64,000 nt of DNA from Globodera rostochiensis (Eukaryota > Nematoda > Chromadorea > Rhabditida > Heteroderidae): NCBI GenBank assembly GCA_018350325.1, contig JAEVLN010000001.1:4617254-4681253 (forward strand), in the 5' to 3' direction. The notes under the pieces were generated by a model that saw only the letters and a list, made by a program, of their open reading frames with translations, did not search any database and had not been told where the DNA came from. Positions 1-10,368 of the stretch are shown in pieces. The position numbers and the translations under genes were made by a program. Position 1 is the first letter of the stretch. Each line of letters begins with the position of its first letter.

Positions 1-2
1 AC

Positions 3-3000
3 TTTGGCCACCGTTCCGTCTTGCGAGCACTGACAGAAGCAAAAGCGCTTTTGGGCGAGCGAACGCGTTTTCAAAGGCTTGTGGACGGTAAGTAAATGAA
101 GTAATTACTGTAATTACTGTAATTAGTGAATTGGGAGAGAGAGAGAGAGAAAGAAAGGAATTAGTGCAATAAATTTAAATTGGCATTTAAACAGATTTAC
201 ATCGGGAACACGGGAGCAGTCCGAAAGAGACGGACAGAGTTCGTGTGGCCGTTATGTCTCTGGTCAACGCCCTGCTGAAGAGCGGTCCGACCGAGGTGGG
301 CGTGGCTTTTGCCCTTTTTTTGCCAACTTTCTGAAGCTGTGATGGCCTCCTTTTTTTGTTGCCTTTACCGAATTTGTTTGTTTTGGCATTTGCTTCTGTT
401 TCCGTCCCATCGGCGGAAACGTCGCCGCCATTATCGCCGTCCTTATCCGAGCATCGATCGCTAGCGGCAGAATTCTTTTTCATTAAATTCGATCCGTTCA
501 CCCCCCCTCCCCCTTCCCCCCCCCCTCCTCTCCCCCCCCCCTCCCCCTCCCCCCCCCCCCCTCCCCTCCCCCCCCCCTCCCCCCCCCACCCCTCCCCCCC
601 CCTCCCCCCCCCCCCCCTCCCTCCCCCCTCCCTCCCCCACCCCCCCCCCTTCCCCCCCCCACCCCCTCCCTCCCCTCCCCCCCCCACCCATCCATCACCA
701 ACCACCCCACCCGCCTTCCCGCATTTCGACTGTTCGAAATACATTCTCACAAAATGATGGCTGTGAGGTGGACAACAAATTCTCTCCACATCCATCACGG
801 GCGTCGCCGTTACCCCCCCCCCCCCCCCCTCGCCCCCGCCCCGGCATCCCCTCTGGCGATTATCTTCTCTCAGAAAAAGAAAATACTCCTTCTCCCAAAT
901 CAAGCTCCTCCGATCGGCCCTGGTCATTCATTCGCTTTATCATTATTATTCCAACTTCCATCGCTTTCCCAATCCACAGATTCGGGCTTTCTGCCCTTGC
1001 TTCCCTTCCCCCCGCTGCTCTTTGCTCCCCTTTCTCTGTCTCCCTCCTTTTTGTTAGCTCTCCGCCCCCCCCCCCCCCCCACCACCTCTCATCGTCCCCC
1101 CCCTCCTCCTCCCCCCTCCCTCAAACCCTAAACCCTTCCGTGCCCTTTAAAGGGACGCGAGCAGCGAGATGGGATGGAAATGGGAGGGGGGGGGGGAGGG
1201 GGGAAGCGTTCAGCCGTAACAGCAAATCCCCCCCCTCCCCCCCGTTCGATGTCCATTGGATGTCTGTCCGTCCCCCCCCCCCGTCCCCATTTGAATTCGT
1301 CCATCCGTTTTTTGATGGATTCCGATCAATTCCTTCTTCAAAAGTTCTCATTTTAAACTTTAACTGGCAAATGTCCCCCGACAAGCAAAATGGCATTTAG
1401 TGGGACGGGGCCAATTAGAGGGACAGAGGGATATCGGACACATGTTTTGTCTTCAAACTTCAGTTGGGGGAGTTTGTTATGCTTCTCTTTAAATACCCTC
1501 CCCCTTCCCCATTATTCAGCACTCTCTCGAATTCCGTCTCCACTTGCGGCACGAGTTTCTGATGTTGGGAATCCTCCAGGTGGTGGAGCGACTTCGCTCC
1601 AGCTCGCCCGAAGGCGACGGGTCGGCGCTGGGAGACCATTTGGATTTGTTTGAAATGATGCGTCAGGAGGACGAACAGGAAATGCGAAGGTGGGGGGGGG
1701 GGGGGACTTGGCCCTTCGTTTGTCCACCAATTCCCGCGTTTCCATTGGCACAGTTTGTCCGATTCGGGCTCCGCCTCGCCCATCGATTTTGAGAGCCCTT
1801 CCGGCATGGCCGAAGTGCTTACCCAACGATTGGACAACACTTTGGCACTGCCCCATTTGGTCTCTCTCTTCCAGCACCTTTTGATGGTCCCCGCCGACGA
1901 AAGGCATTTGCCTTTGTGGAGACTTTTCGATTTGGTCCTCCAGCAATTGACTCTTCAGAGTGCCATGGGCGGCTTGGTCTGTTTTAGAATTTAAAAACCT
2001 TAAAGTTTATTCTCTTTTCATCTCAAAAAGGTATCATGACCGTTTTTAGGCGCCTCACGGGGCGGACCCCCAATTTGGCCAAATTCCCCTCCGTTTGGAC
2101 ATGGACGACTTATTGGCAAGGTCGAGACATTCTTTGAACTGCTAATGTAAGCTTTGTGAATTTGCAGGCTGAACACACAACAAGACTATGAACGGTTGGA
2201 GCGGAAACTGAGGGAGACCGAACAGGAGTTGGAGGGGGAGCGGAGAAGACTGATGGAGCTGGAAAATCGGCTGAGCGACCTGCAGGACGGAGTGTCGCTG
2301 GCATCTTTCTCCAGGTCGAATGTGCGCATGGGCCGAGACGGGTTGACTGATCTCCCCACGTGATGTGACTGATCACTGATCACCTCTCCCCATGAGATGG
2401 GTTGAGTACTCACTGATCACTTCCCCTTTCGGATCAGCATCTTTTGAATGTGGCGCCTTGAGGGTTTTAATTGTTTTAGGGTATCCGAACACTCTGCCTC
2501 CTCCTCTCCGTCCGACCCGTGCCATTCCCCGACGCCCTTTTGCCGCTCTTCCGCCCTCCCCCCAATTCGTCCTCCGAAAAACCTCGCGCCTCCCCCGCCG
2601 CCTCCGAGCGCCCTCCAACTCCGCTCCTTTGGTGCCATCCCCTCCTCCTCTTCCGCCGCCTTTTCCTCGTCCATATCGATGAAAATAGTGCCAAAGCCAA
2701 AATGCACCCTGAAGACATTGAACTGGAAACAAATTCCAGCGGATCAAATCCAAGGAACTATTTGGGAGAACATTGAGGATGACAGGCTTTATAAACAGGT
2801 GCGGTTGGACTGGCAGAAAAGTTGGACTTTGATCGTTGATCAGATTGACATGGAGGAGATTTGCGAGCAGTTTGTGGCGGGGCGGGGGACGGGAGACGAA
2901 ATTGCGGCAGAAGGGCTGGGCACAATGCAAAGGAGTCGGCCATTGCTCCGCCAATTGGAGCAGATCAGCGTGGTGGAGCCGAGGAGGGCACAGAATTGTG

Positions 3001-5257
3001 AGTTGGGAGAAAGCATTGGACAATATGTCGAGAATGGCTATGAATTCGTCCCCTTAGGCACGATCATGTTGTCACGGCTGAAGTTGTCCCATCGGGAGAT
3101 ACGCCAAATTGTGCTGGCCATGGACGAACGGGCCAAACTGCCCAGAGACATGATCGAACAGGTCGGGTTCGTTGAGAAGGAAATTGCAAATTTTAAGACC
3201 ACAACTGAAAGTTTTTGACATTGAATTTTGACTTTTAGATGCTCAAATTTGTGCCATCAAAAAATGAGCTGCAGCTGATCCGCGAAGCGCTCTCCCAACA
3301 ACGGAAGTCGCCTTCTTCGTTGGCATTGGCCGACCGTTTCCTGTGGGAAATGGGCCAAATTCCCCGCTATGACCAGAGGCTAAAATGTTTGCACACAATT
3401 CGCTCTTTCAATGAGTGCCTTAGCGTGCTTAGACCGGCTTTAAACGGTTTAAATTTACGGACTTTTTGTGAACATTTAAATGTTTAAAGTGGTCACACGG
3501 ACATCCGTACAGCTCAGCGGAAGCAAAAGACTCCGACAATTTTTCGCGTTGATTTTGGCCGTGGGGAATATACTCAACCACGGGAAGAGGGCGGGAAATG
3601 CTTTTGGTTGGTTTTGGGGGGGATGCTTTTGGTTTGGCGATTGGGGGGGGGAATGCTTTTGGTTCGGCGATTGGGGGGGGAATGCTTTTGGTTGGGCGAT
3701 TGGGGGGGGGGAATGCTTTTGGTTGGGCGATTGGGGGGGGGAATGCTTTTGGTTGGGCGATTGGGGGGGGAATGCTTTTGGTTGGGCGATTGGGGGGGAA
3801 ATGCTTTTGGTTGGTTTTGGGGGGGGGGGGGAATGCTTTTGGTTGGGCGATTGGGGGGGGGGAGGTGGGAGTTGGGGGGATCGGTCCGATAAGCCGTGAG
3901 AACTAATTTGAGGATTTGGCCCAATTCATTTGGCCCTTTGTTCGCAGGCTTCTCCGTCTTCTCTCTCGACGAAATTCCCACGGTGCGTTCTTCTTCTCGC
4001 CCAGAAAGGAATTTGATGCATTTTCTGGTTGAATTGGCTGAGCAAAAATTCCCGGAACTGTTGCGACTGAAGCGCGAGTTGGGGGCGGTCAGTGAGGCGG
4101 CCAAAGTGAAGTTGGTTTTGATCAAAAATTGACTTTCGATCGGTCGAATTGTTCCGATTCCAACGACCATTTCGAACATTTAGCCGAATTGAGTTGGAGG
4201 CCGAACTTCACCAATTGCAACGTTCCATTCGAGAGTTGGCAGCCGAATTGAGTGTTCACGAGAGAGTGATCGAAAAGGGCGCCGATCACATGACGACGGT
4301 GGACAGTCCGAACAGTCCGAACAGCGAACGGACGAACCAGCAACAGAACCGGGGCGGTGGCGACCGGTTCATTCCGGTGGTGAGGGCATTCTTGGAGACG
4401 GCAAACCGCGAGATGGACGAATTGCGGGCCGAGCATAGAGCAATGGCCGAAAAGGTCGGATTGGGGCCAACCCCAAAGATCAAATATTTGACAAAAAAAA
4501 GCGTTGATTGGCTGTCCATTCTGGCATTTATTATTTATCTTTTAGTTCTCGGAATGTGCCCGTTTCTTCGCCGCCACCGACCCGAAGAAAGGCGACCCCT
4601 CCCCGGACGCTTTCTTTTGCACTTTTTCTCGCTGTTTCAATACATTCGCCGAATGTTACGGCGCAATTTGGGCAGAAAGGGAGGAGCTGGAGAGGACAAA
4701 ACGCCAAACATTGGCCAGGACAGTCAATTCCCGAAAGGGTTTGTTAGTGGGGTGGGGGGGGGGGGGGTAAGCCGGGGGGGGGGGAGGGGATGGCTTCTAA
4801 GGCATCGATCGCTTTGTCTTAGGGCCGGTTGGAGCCGGAGGAGGGGGGGGGGTTGAAGCCGAGGGGAGGGGTGGGGGTGAACCCGGGGGGGGGGGGGTTG
4901 AAGAAGGAGGGGAGGGGGGGGGGGTGAAGCCAAGGGGAGGGGGGAGGGGGGGGTTGAAGCCGGAGGGGAGGGGGGGGGGTGAAGCCGGGGGAGGGTATGG
5001 CTTCTAAGGCATCGATCGCCATTTGTTTAGACACTGCTAAACAGCGACGAAAGGAGCGAATGTTGCGATCAGACCGCGACTTCGAGTCTCTGGTGCATAT
5101 GCTTCAGTCGGGCGAACTTTTCTCCGAGCATTTGGGAAGGCTTCGAACGTCGCTAAGGGCTGCGAACGGCAAAAAGAGGAGGACGACAGCGGCGGGGGCA
5201 GTTCCGGCGGGAGGCGCCTTCTCATTAGCCGTCCAAAGTGTCATGGCCACCGGCTGA
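3..5257 (+). CDS. daam-1: DAAM-type formin, 5'-partial, multi-exon
   Basis: Diaphanous-related formins nucleate and elongate unbranched actin filaments under Rho/Dishevelled control. The first exon (3-89) is already inside the GBD/FH3 region (ERTRFQ), so the 5' end lies outside the window. FH3 exons follow at about 194-279, 1519-1688 ([16 protein letters not shown]) and 1755-1971. Next come a coiled-coil exon near 2168-2312, a short FH1 (Pro runs, 2560-2640) and FH2 exons from about 2675: [43 protein letters not shown]. The last exon (about 5029-5257) carries a DAD-like stretch ([14 protein letters not shown]) and a basic tail. Introns are 45-60 nt except three expanded by C- or G-rich repeats. 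The FH1 is much shorter than in vertebrate DAAM. The order FH3-coil-FH1-FH2-DAD matches DAAM better than FHOD or FMNL. Family assignment is firm; the ortholog name is inferred. Confidence 0.88.
484..705 (+). repeat. poly-C/CT low-complexity tract in formin intron
   Basis: About 220 nt made almost only of C with scattered T and A lies in the large formin intron between the exons near 279 and 1519. Similar shorter C runs recur at about 818-838, 1067-1081 and 1225-1282. All six reading frames here give only Pro/Ser or Gly/Glu low-complexity peptides, so the long open frames are not genes. Confidence 0.85.
3593..3890 (+). repeat. ~30 bp minisatellite copying the formin exon/intron junction
   Basis: About nine units of 29-31 nt share the core AATGCTTTTGGTTGG followed by GCGATT and a run of seven or more G. 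The first unit is the end of the FH2 exon itself (coding GNAFG, exon end about 3606) plus its 5' splice site. The remaining units fill the intron up to the acceptor near 3947. Each copy keeps the potential donor TTTTG|GTTGG. All three plus-strand frames stay open across the array. Confidence 0.9.
4739..5028 (+). repeat. G-rich last formin intron with duplicated acceptor segment
   Basis: This is the last intron of the formin, between the exon ending near 4738 and the DAD exon. It is mostly G runs separated by GTTGAAGCC/GTGAAGCC spacers. The segment GGCTTCTAAGGCATCGATCG followed by a pyrimidine-rich stretch and TTAG occurs twice, at about 4791-4821 and 4999-5028. Only the second copy is needed as the acceptor for the last exon. 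Confidence 0.8.
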
Positions 5258-5686
5258 TCACTCCGATCGATCGATTTGCGACTGACTGACGCTCGGCGAG
5301 CACTGTCACACTTTTATATCGAACGTTCACTCACTCAATCCTCCGATCGCTCCCCGCCCATTCACACAAATTCTTGATCAATCCTTTTTTCTCTATTGCC
5401 CCATCAGAAAAGCTTTAAACACATTCTAATATCTTTATAAAATAAATATTACATTTTCAATCATTCCAATTTTTGAGTGCAAATACAGTAAAATAAGGCA
5501 AATACCATAAGAACACAAAGAACGTCGACCGGGCATATCCGCGGGTGTGCCAACCTCCGGAAATAACGGCGAATGTGCCACCCCCCCCCCCCCCGTCCCC
5601 AGTCAATGCGCCGTCTTACTGGTCTTTTTCAATTAATGAAATGATTTACAGATAATTACCGCTACAAATTGACTTTTCTCAACTGT
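5258..5686. other. convergent 3' regions, no gene
   Basis: This is 3' flanking sequence of the formin and of the minus-strand ShKT gene. An AATAAA-type signal lies near 5440 on the plus strand. A C run sits at 5581-5594. No coding or RNA gene is visible. Confidence 0.6.
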
Positions 5687-6616
5687 TTAAGGCCTCAATG
5701 TTGTCGTCGTTTGGGTTGGCGCTGTTGCGGCCGTTCTTCGCCGTCTCGTCGTCCCCTTCTCGCCACTTTCCCAACAAATACCGCACGTTTTAGGGCATTC
5801 CCTTTCCATAAATTCTTTCCAAATTGTGTCTGTGCACCGATCTTTGTTGGCAGGGCATTCGGACTCCCCATTGGGACCGATCCCATCTCGGCACACTGAA
5901 ATATTCGATCGGATGTTTGTCCAACTGATCACGTAATCCGATCATCCCACCTGCTAAATTACCCCTCTGCTGGCCGTACGTCTGTGCCTTCTCTGCACAC
6001 CTTCCGCACGTCTTCGGACATTGTTCCGTCATCAAATCTTTCCATAACGGATCTTCACAGCGATGTTTGTTCGCCGGACAGTCCGTCGTGCGTCCCGGCG
6101 CCGCTAAATCCGCGCAGTTCGTCGTCTCATTTGAAATTCGTTTGACGTCCTCGTCTCTCTGCTGTTGGGTGATCGGCTTGTTCCCGCAGCATCGGTCCTT
6201 TCCGCGTTTGCTTTCGTCGTACGGATGGCTCTCCGGACATCGGGGAATGTTGTCCACGACCAGATAAGCTGAGAAGCATCGAATTTACCTGCGATCAAAT
6301 CATAATTCGGCCTACGTCCGCAATATTTTCCCCTCTGCCCCCTCCGGTCTGATCGCTTCCCGTCGGGCGTGTGATCAGCGATCGGCGTCGGATAGCCGCA
6401 GCAGACAACGCGGCCCTCAATTGTCTTAAGTCCGCTGGAGGACGGGGGACACGCATTGGCGCCGCCGGGCAAAAGCAGAGGGGCTAAAGAATGTGTTAAT
6501 AGCGCAATTTGTTAGACCCTCGGCACTTACGGCCACAGAATTCCAAGCAGAAGGCTTTTGCAACGATAGAGGCAAAAGTCAGAAGTCGGAAGGACGCGGA
6601 AAAGTGACTGAGCATT
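5687..6616 (-). CDS. secreted Cys-rich protein with two ShKT domains
   Basis: The start at 6616 begins a hydrophobic signal peptide (MLSHFSASFRLLTFASIVAKA), and the first intron ends near 6487. Two similar Cys modules follow (CPPSSSG...CCGYP and CPESHPY...RCCGNK). Two six-cysteine ShKT domains come next, each ending CPKTCGxC and sharing CPANKxRC. The tail is Arg/Thr-rich and stops at 5687. ShKT domains are common in secreted nematode proteins and matricellular enzymes; here there is no attached catalytic domain. The intron near 6265-6311 is best read with a GTAGGC donor, giving 47 nt; the alternative GTAAAT donor would leave only 20 nt. Function is unknown; extracellular location is inferred from the signal peptide. 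Confidence 0.8.
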
Positions 6617-6998
6617 TGGAGGCGGCGGTATGGACACTTTGGACCAAAGGCACTTAAATAGTTGGGGGGAGGGGGAGGGCATTGTGTGGGAGTCGCGGGG
6701 TTTGAGGGGACGTCGGCGGGGAGGGGGGGGGGGGGGGAGGAAAAGCATCGACGCCTTGGCAATGCTTTGTCGGACAAAGGCGCGAGAGAAGTTGCAGCGT
6801 CGGCTGTCAAAACACGGCCAAGAAAAGGAAACAAAAGGCTTTTGACGGGACAAAGCACACAAATGGACAGCCGGCAGCTGCGGGAAGGGCGCGGGAAAAG
6901 CTTCCAATTGCAATTGGGGGAAATGAAAATGGCCAATCCGAGACTAACACTAATTAGACTCGTCATAACACTTTACACTAAACGATGGCCCCTCAGGG
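6617..6998. other. intergenic, G-rich
   Basis: This lies between the ShKT gene start and the innexin stop, both on the minus strand. It holds a G run at 6721-6738. The open frames here are low complexity and no gene is seen. The ShKT promoter should lie here. Confidence 0.5.
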
Positions 6999-8926
6999 CT
7001 AAGCACTTTGTTTTGCTTTGTCATCAAAAATGGAATTCTGAGTGTGCGCGTTGGGGGATGTTTCTGTTGCGAAGGCCTCGCGAATCGTTCGCAGATTTGG
7101 CAGAGAGCTCCAGCCAACTTTGCCGAGATGGCGTGCCACCAGAGGTTCAAGAAGTGCCAACTTTTTTCTCGCCGTCCTTTTCTCCTCCTGCACATCCCTC
7201 GTGGCCAAATCTTTTTGTGCTGCTTCCCGAACAAAATTCTCCCAAATTGCGTCCACAATCTCTGCACAAACCCACTCAGTCGTGTGCATGTCGACCATAC
7301 GTAGCACAAAACAGCCGTCAATCTTCAGAAAGTTGCGCACGAACTGTGAAAGAGGCGCTTTTGTTTTGGGTCTTCCAACGGAATTAATTACTTTGTCAAT
7401 TATTTTATTGCCAAATTTGTCCGCCTTAAACTTCACGTCGGCCATTTGGAGGTGGCGCACAATGAATTCCTTTCTGGCCGAGAAAGGGAAAAGGGCGAAG
7501 AGCCATCCGAACGTGTTGAAGACGGTGATCAGCAGGAGCAAAGAGTACCAGAGCCAAAGCAGAAGGTAAACCTTCCCAAAGTTTCTGCGTGCGGGACAAA
7601 CGTTTGATGGTCAATCATTCACCTTCTCCATGAATATGTTGATCACCAGAATGCACTGGACGGTGTACCGCTGCACCGTCCCCAAAATGCGCACATCGAT
7701 GTCGCAGAAAGTGACCCGAGGAAAGTTTCCCGAATCGCTCCATGCTAAGAACAAATACTTTTTGGAGGCGCCAAGGCCTATTAAATAGCCTTACCCCTGC
7801 CCTCGAGAAGGTCTCTGAAGACTCCCCAGCCGTAAAAGTCTTTAAAAGGACTCCATTACCGTAACAATGCTCAAATCTTCAGCTACCGTAGTCGTCAGTT
7901 TGAAGAAAGCGATTCATCGTACAGGCCTGGAGGAATACGATGGAGATGAACAACATCTTGATGGACATGTAAAGGATGGCCAAGTAGGCCTCGTGATAGC
8001 GAATGCTTTCGTTGAGTTCCCATCGCTCACAAAATTGCATGTTGCCGAAAGCGTTGTGCCATTTTAGACGGTGTCGGAAGGCAGAAGCTTACAATTGGCG
8101 GGGAGGACAAGTTAGAACAGCCCGCTGAAACCCACTCAAATGCGTCGAAATTCCCTGCAATTTTGCCGTTCTCAGATTGGCACTTTGCACGGTCGGACTT
8201 TGGTCGACGGTCTTTGCAATGGCGACAATTTCGCTGAGCACCAACCCGGACTTGGACGCAAGTTTACGCCATAACTTTTTGCGGGGGGGGGGGAGACATT
8301 AGGACATTGGACGTTTAAGAAGACCAAGCAGGGCGAGTAGAAGCAGAAAGCGGACAGGACGAGGAAGAAAGGCGTCCACTGGTAGTAGGACGTCCATTCC
8401 GAGTGATTGGTGCCATCAGAACGGCGGATGGCGTTGTGTTGGGGCACGAAATACGTACTCATACTCCAACAGACCAGCTGTGAAGAAGAAAAGGCGAAGT
8501 CTAAGAAACCCCAAAGACGGCGGCCCCTCCTCATCTGTGTACTCCTGCCAGGACGGCTTGAACTCGGCGGGCAACCAACATTCCTAAATCTATTATAAAA
8601 TAAACTCCAAAATTTCCGTTTGATTGATTTATTCATGGTGCCCAGTCAGCTAAGTCTTACGATGGGACTGCCGCCGAACATTTTCAGGCTGATCAAAACC
8701 TAGAGGGCAAATGGAAAAGATGGCACTGATCGGTCCTTCCCCCCCCCCGGGGGAGGGAGCGGACCGCGAAGACCAGCAGAAAGGTGGTGGTGTAGTAATA
8801 GTGGAGGCGATCGACTGAATCATCGTCGCATTGGGGTCTGAACGAACGCTTTGGGAAAGCGACGACAACCGGACAAAGTCACAACCTAAGGAATGACATT
8901 GTGCCGACAACTTCGGAGAAAACCAT
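6999..8926 (-). CDS. innexin (gap-junction channel subunit)
   Basis: Innexins form invertebrate gap junctions with four membrane passes. The start at 8926 gives the family N-terminus (MVFSEVVGTMSFLR). It continues PQCDDDSVDRLHYYYTTTFL and LISLKMFGGSPI into TM1. The first loop exon has ECWLPAEFKPSWQEY, and the next exon carries YYQWTPFFLVLSAFCFYSP (TM2). A cytoplasmic loop follows, then HEAYLAILYMSIKMLF (TM3). The second extracellular loop has TFCDIDVRILGTVQRYTVQC, TM4 is LLLITVFNTFGWLFAL, and a cytoplasmic tail runs to 6999. The YYQW signature and the loop cysteines are present. About nine exons are needed. The poly-C/G block at 8738-8755 sits in an intron. The family is certain; the paralog was not resolved. 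Confidence 0.9.
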
Positions 8927-9305
8927 CCTTAAGTGAATAAGGGGCAATGGGACTGCCGGTGGCGTGGAAGCAGTTATTACCTAGTCATCGTGGGAGAGAA
9001 TGGCCGTTGATTTTGTAGAATAATTCAGTTGATAGACGAAACGAAAGCTTTCCCCTGAGGGGAGGGGGGTATTTGTTCAGCTAAATCGATTATCCAAAAG
9101 AATGGGGTGAAAACATAAACATTATTTCAATGGACCAATTTGTCAGTGTGGCTCAAAAGAAAAGGAAGTCCACCAATTTTTTTCTTGCGCGAAAGCCATT
9201 GCCATTGCTTCATCATATTTAACCCATCAAATAAATTTATATCAAAAATAGCGCAATTCATTTTGTCTGTCCAAACAAAAAACAAACAGCCGCCGTCCTC
9301 GCCCA
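8927..9305. other. intergenic, no gene
   Basis: This is the innexin upstream region and TFIIA-gamma 3' flank, AT-rich. A short G run lies at 9060-9068. I see no coding or RNA gene. Confidence 0.5.
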
Positions 9306-10137
9306 TCAATTCGCGCGCTTCTGTGCATTGGCATCGCCTGAAAAGCTCGAATTAAAAGGCATTAAACGGTTTTTAAAAATAGGGGTAAAAAGTTATTACC
9401 TAAAATAGATTTGTCCCTATTTTAAGTCCGAAAATTCCCAAAAAGGTTTTTTAGGCCCGGATAGGTTAATTCTTTGTCTTATAAATTAGCGTAACTTACA
9501 CGCAACGAATTTCACCCGTCCAATCACCCCATCGATCGGTCTTTGCGTGTCTTTGAACTCCACATTTTCCATCATGAAAGTCCAGACATTGTCACAAAAA
9601 CGATAAGCCCGCAATTTCTCGGCCTTAAATTAAACTGCAAAAACAAAAACCAAACAATGCAAAAATATTCAACCACACGCATTTTGTCTTCAAATTTTTC
9701 TTGAAAAATTTGTTCATTTCGTCAAGACCTATTGTGAATTTAATCGATTAATAAAATTGAATTTGGAAATTAAACGTGGACTGATCAAAGGCAGAATAGG
9801 CCGGAATCGTAAAAACCCGGGAATTCCAAATCAACCCCAATCAACTCTAATCAGATGGAGTCATAACAACCGAGACACGTTAATATACAATAACAGTTAC
9901 CGATAAGCCGTCCAACCTTAAAGCTGGTCTTGTTCCTCACCCGCTCGGACAACGCCTTATTTATGCATTTGTCAAAGGTGGTCATCACCGTACCGGCCAA
10001 CTGCTGCGAAATCATCCCATCCGCAATTAATTCGTCCAGCGAACCTTCAAAACAAAAAGGGAGGGAATGGAAGAAAAAAAACTCGAACTTTGCAAAGCCG
10101 TGCCGAGCGTTGTCGAGCGGTACATTTGGTAAGTCAT
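9306..10137 (-). CDS. GTF2A2: transcription initiation factor IIA gamma (small) subunit
   Basis: TFIIA stabilises TBP on the TATA box. Four exons read cleanly: 10137-10089, 10044-9917, 9623-9500 and 9337-9306. They total 333 nt, that is 110 residues, against about 109 in animals. The start at 10137 gives MTYQMYRSTTLG, the conserved N-terminus. SLDELIADG and YRFCDNVWTFMM are family hallmarks, and the protein ends VACDANAQKRAN. Introns are phase 1, phase 0 and phase 1. The gene begins 231 bp after the AAMP stop on the same strand, which would allow a small operon, although no SL signal was identified. Confidence 0.95.
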
Positions 10138-10368
10138 TCTAACGATTTGTGGAGAAGCGTAAAAGGCAACACAATATGGGCTAAAACAAAAAAATAGGTG
10201 CAAATACAAAATCCACACGATAAATATAGGGAAAAAGTAAACAAAAAGTAAAATCGCAACTTTCCATAAATGGAACAGAAAATTTAAATTCATTTTAAAT
10301 TCATCAAACTGATGAAACATGCACAAACTAAAACAATTCGTAACAACACATTTTGAAAACAAATGCCG

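Noticed and set aside
187..927. Long Gly-rich (-) and Pro-rich (+) open frames
   Set aside because: They are produced by the C/T-rich tract in a formin intron; codon content is pure low complexity and the homology-supported formin exons flank it.
6240..6300. A 20 nt intron or frameshift in the ShKT gene
   Set aside because: An upstream GTAGGC donor in the right phase gives a normal 47 nt intron and keeps the CPES module, so no damage is needed.
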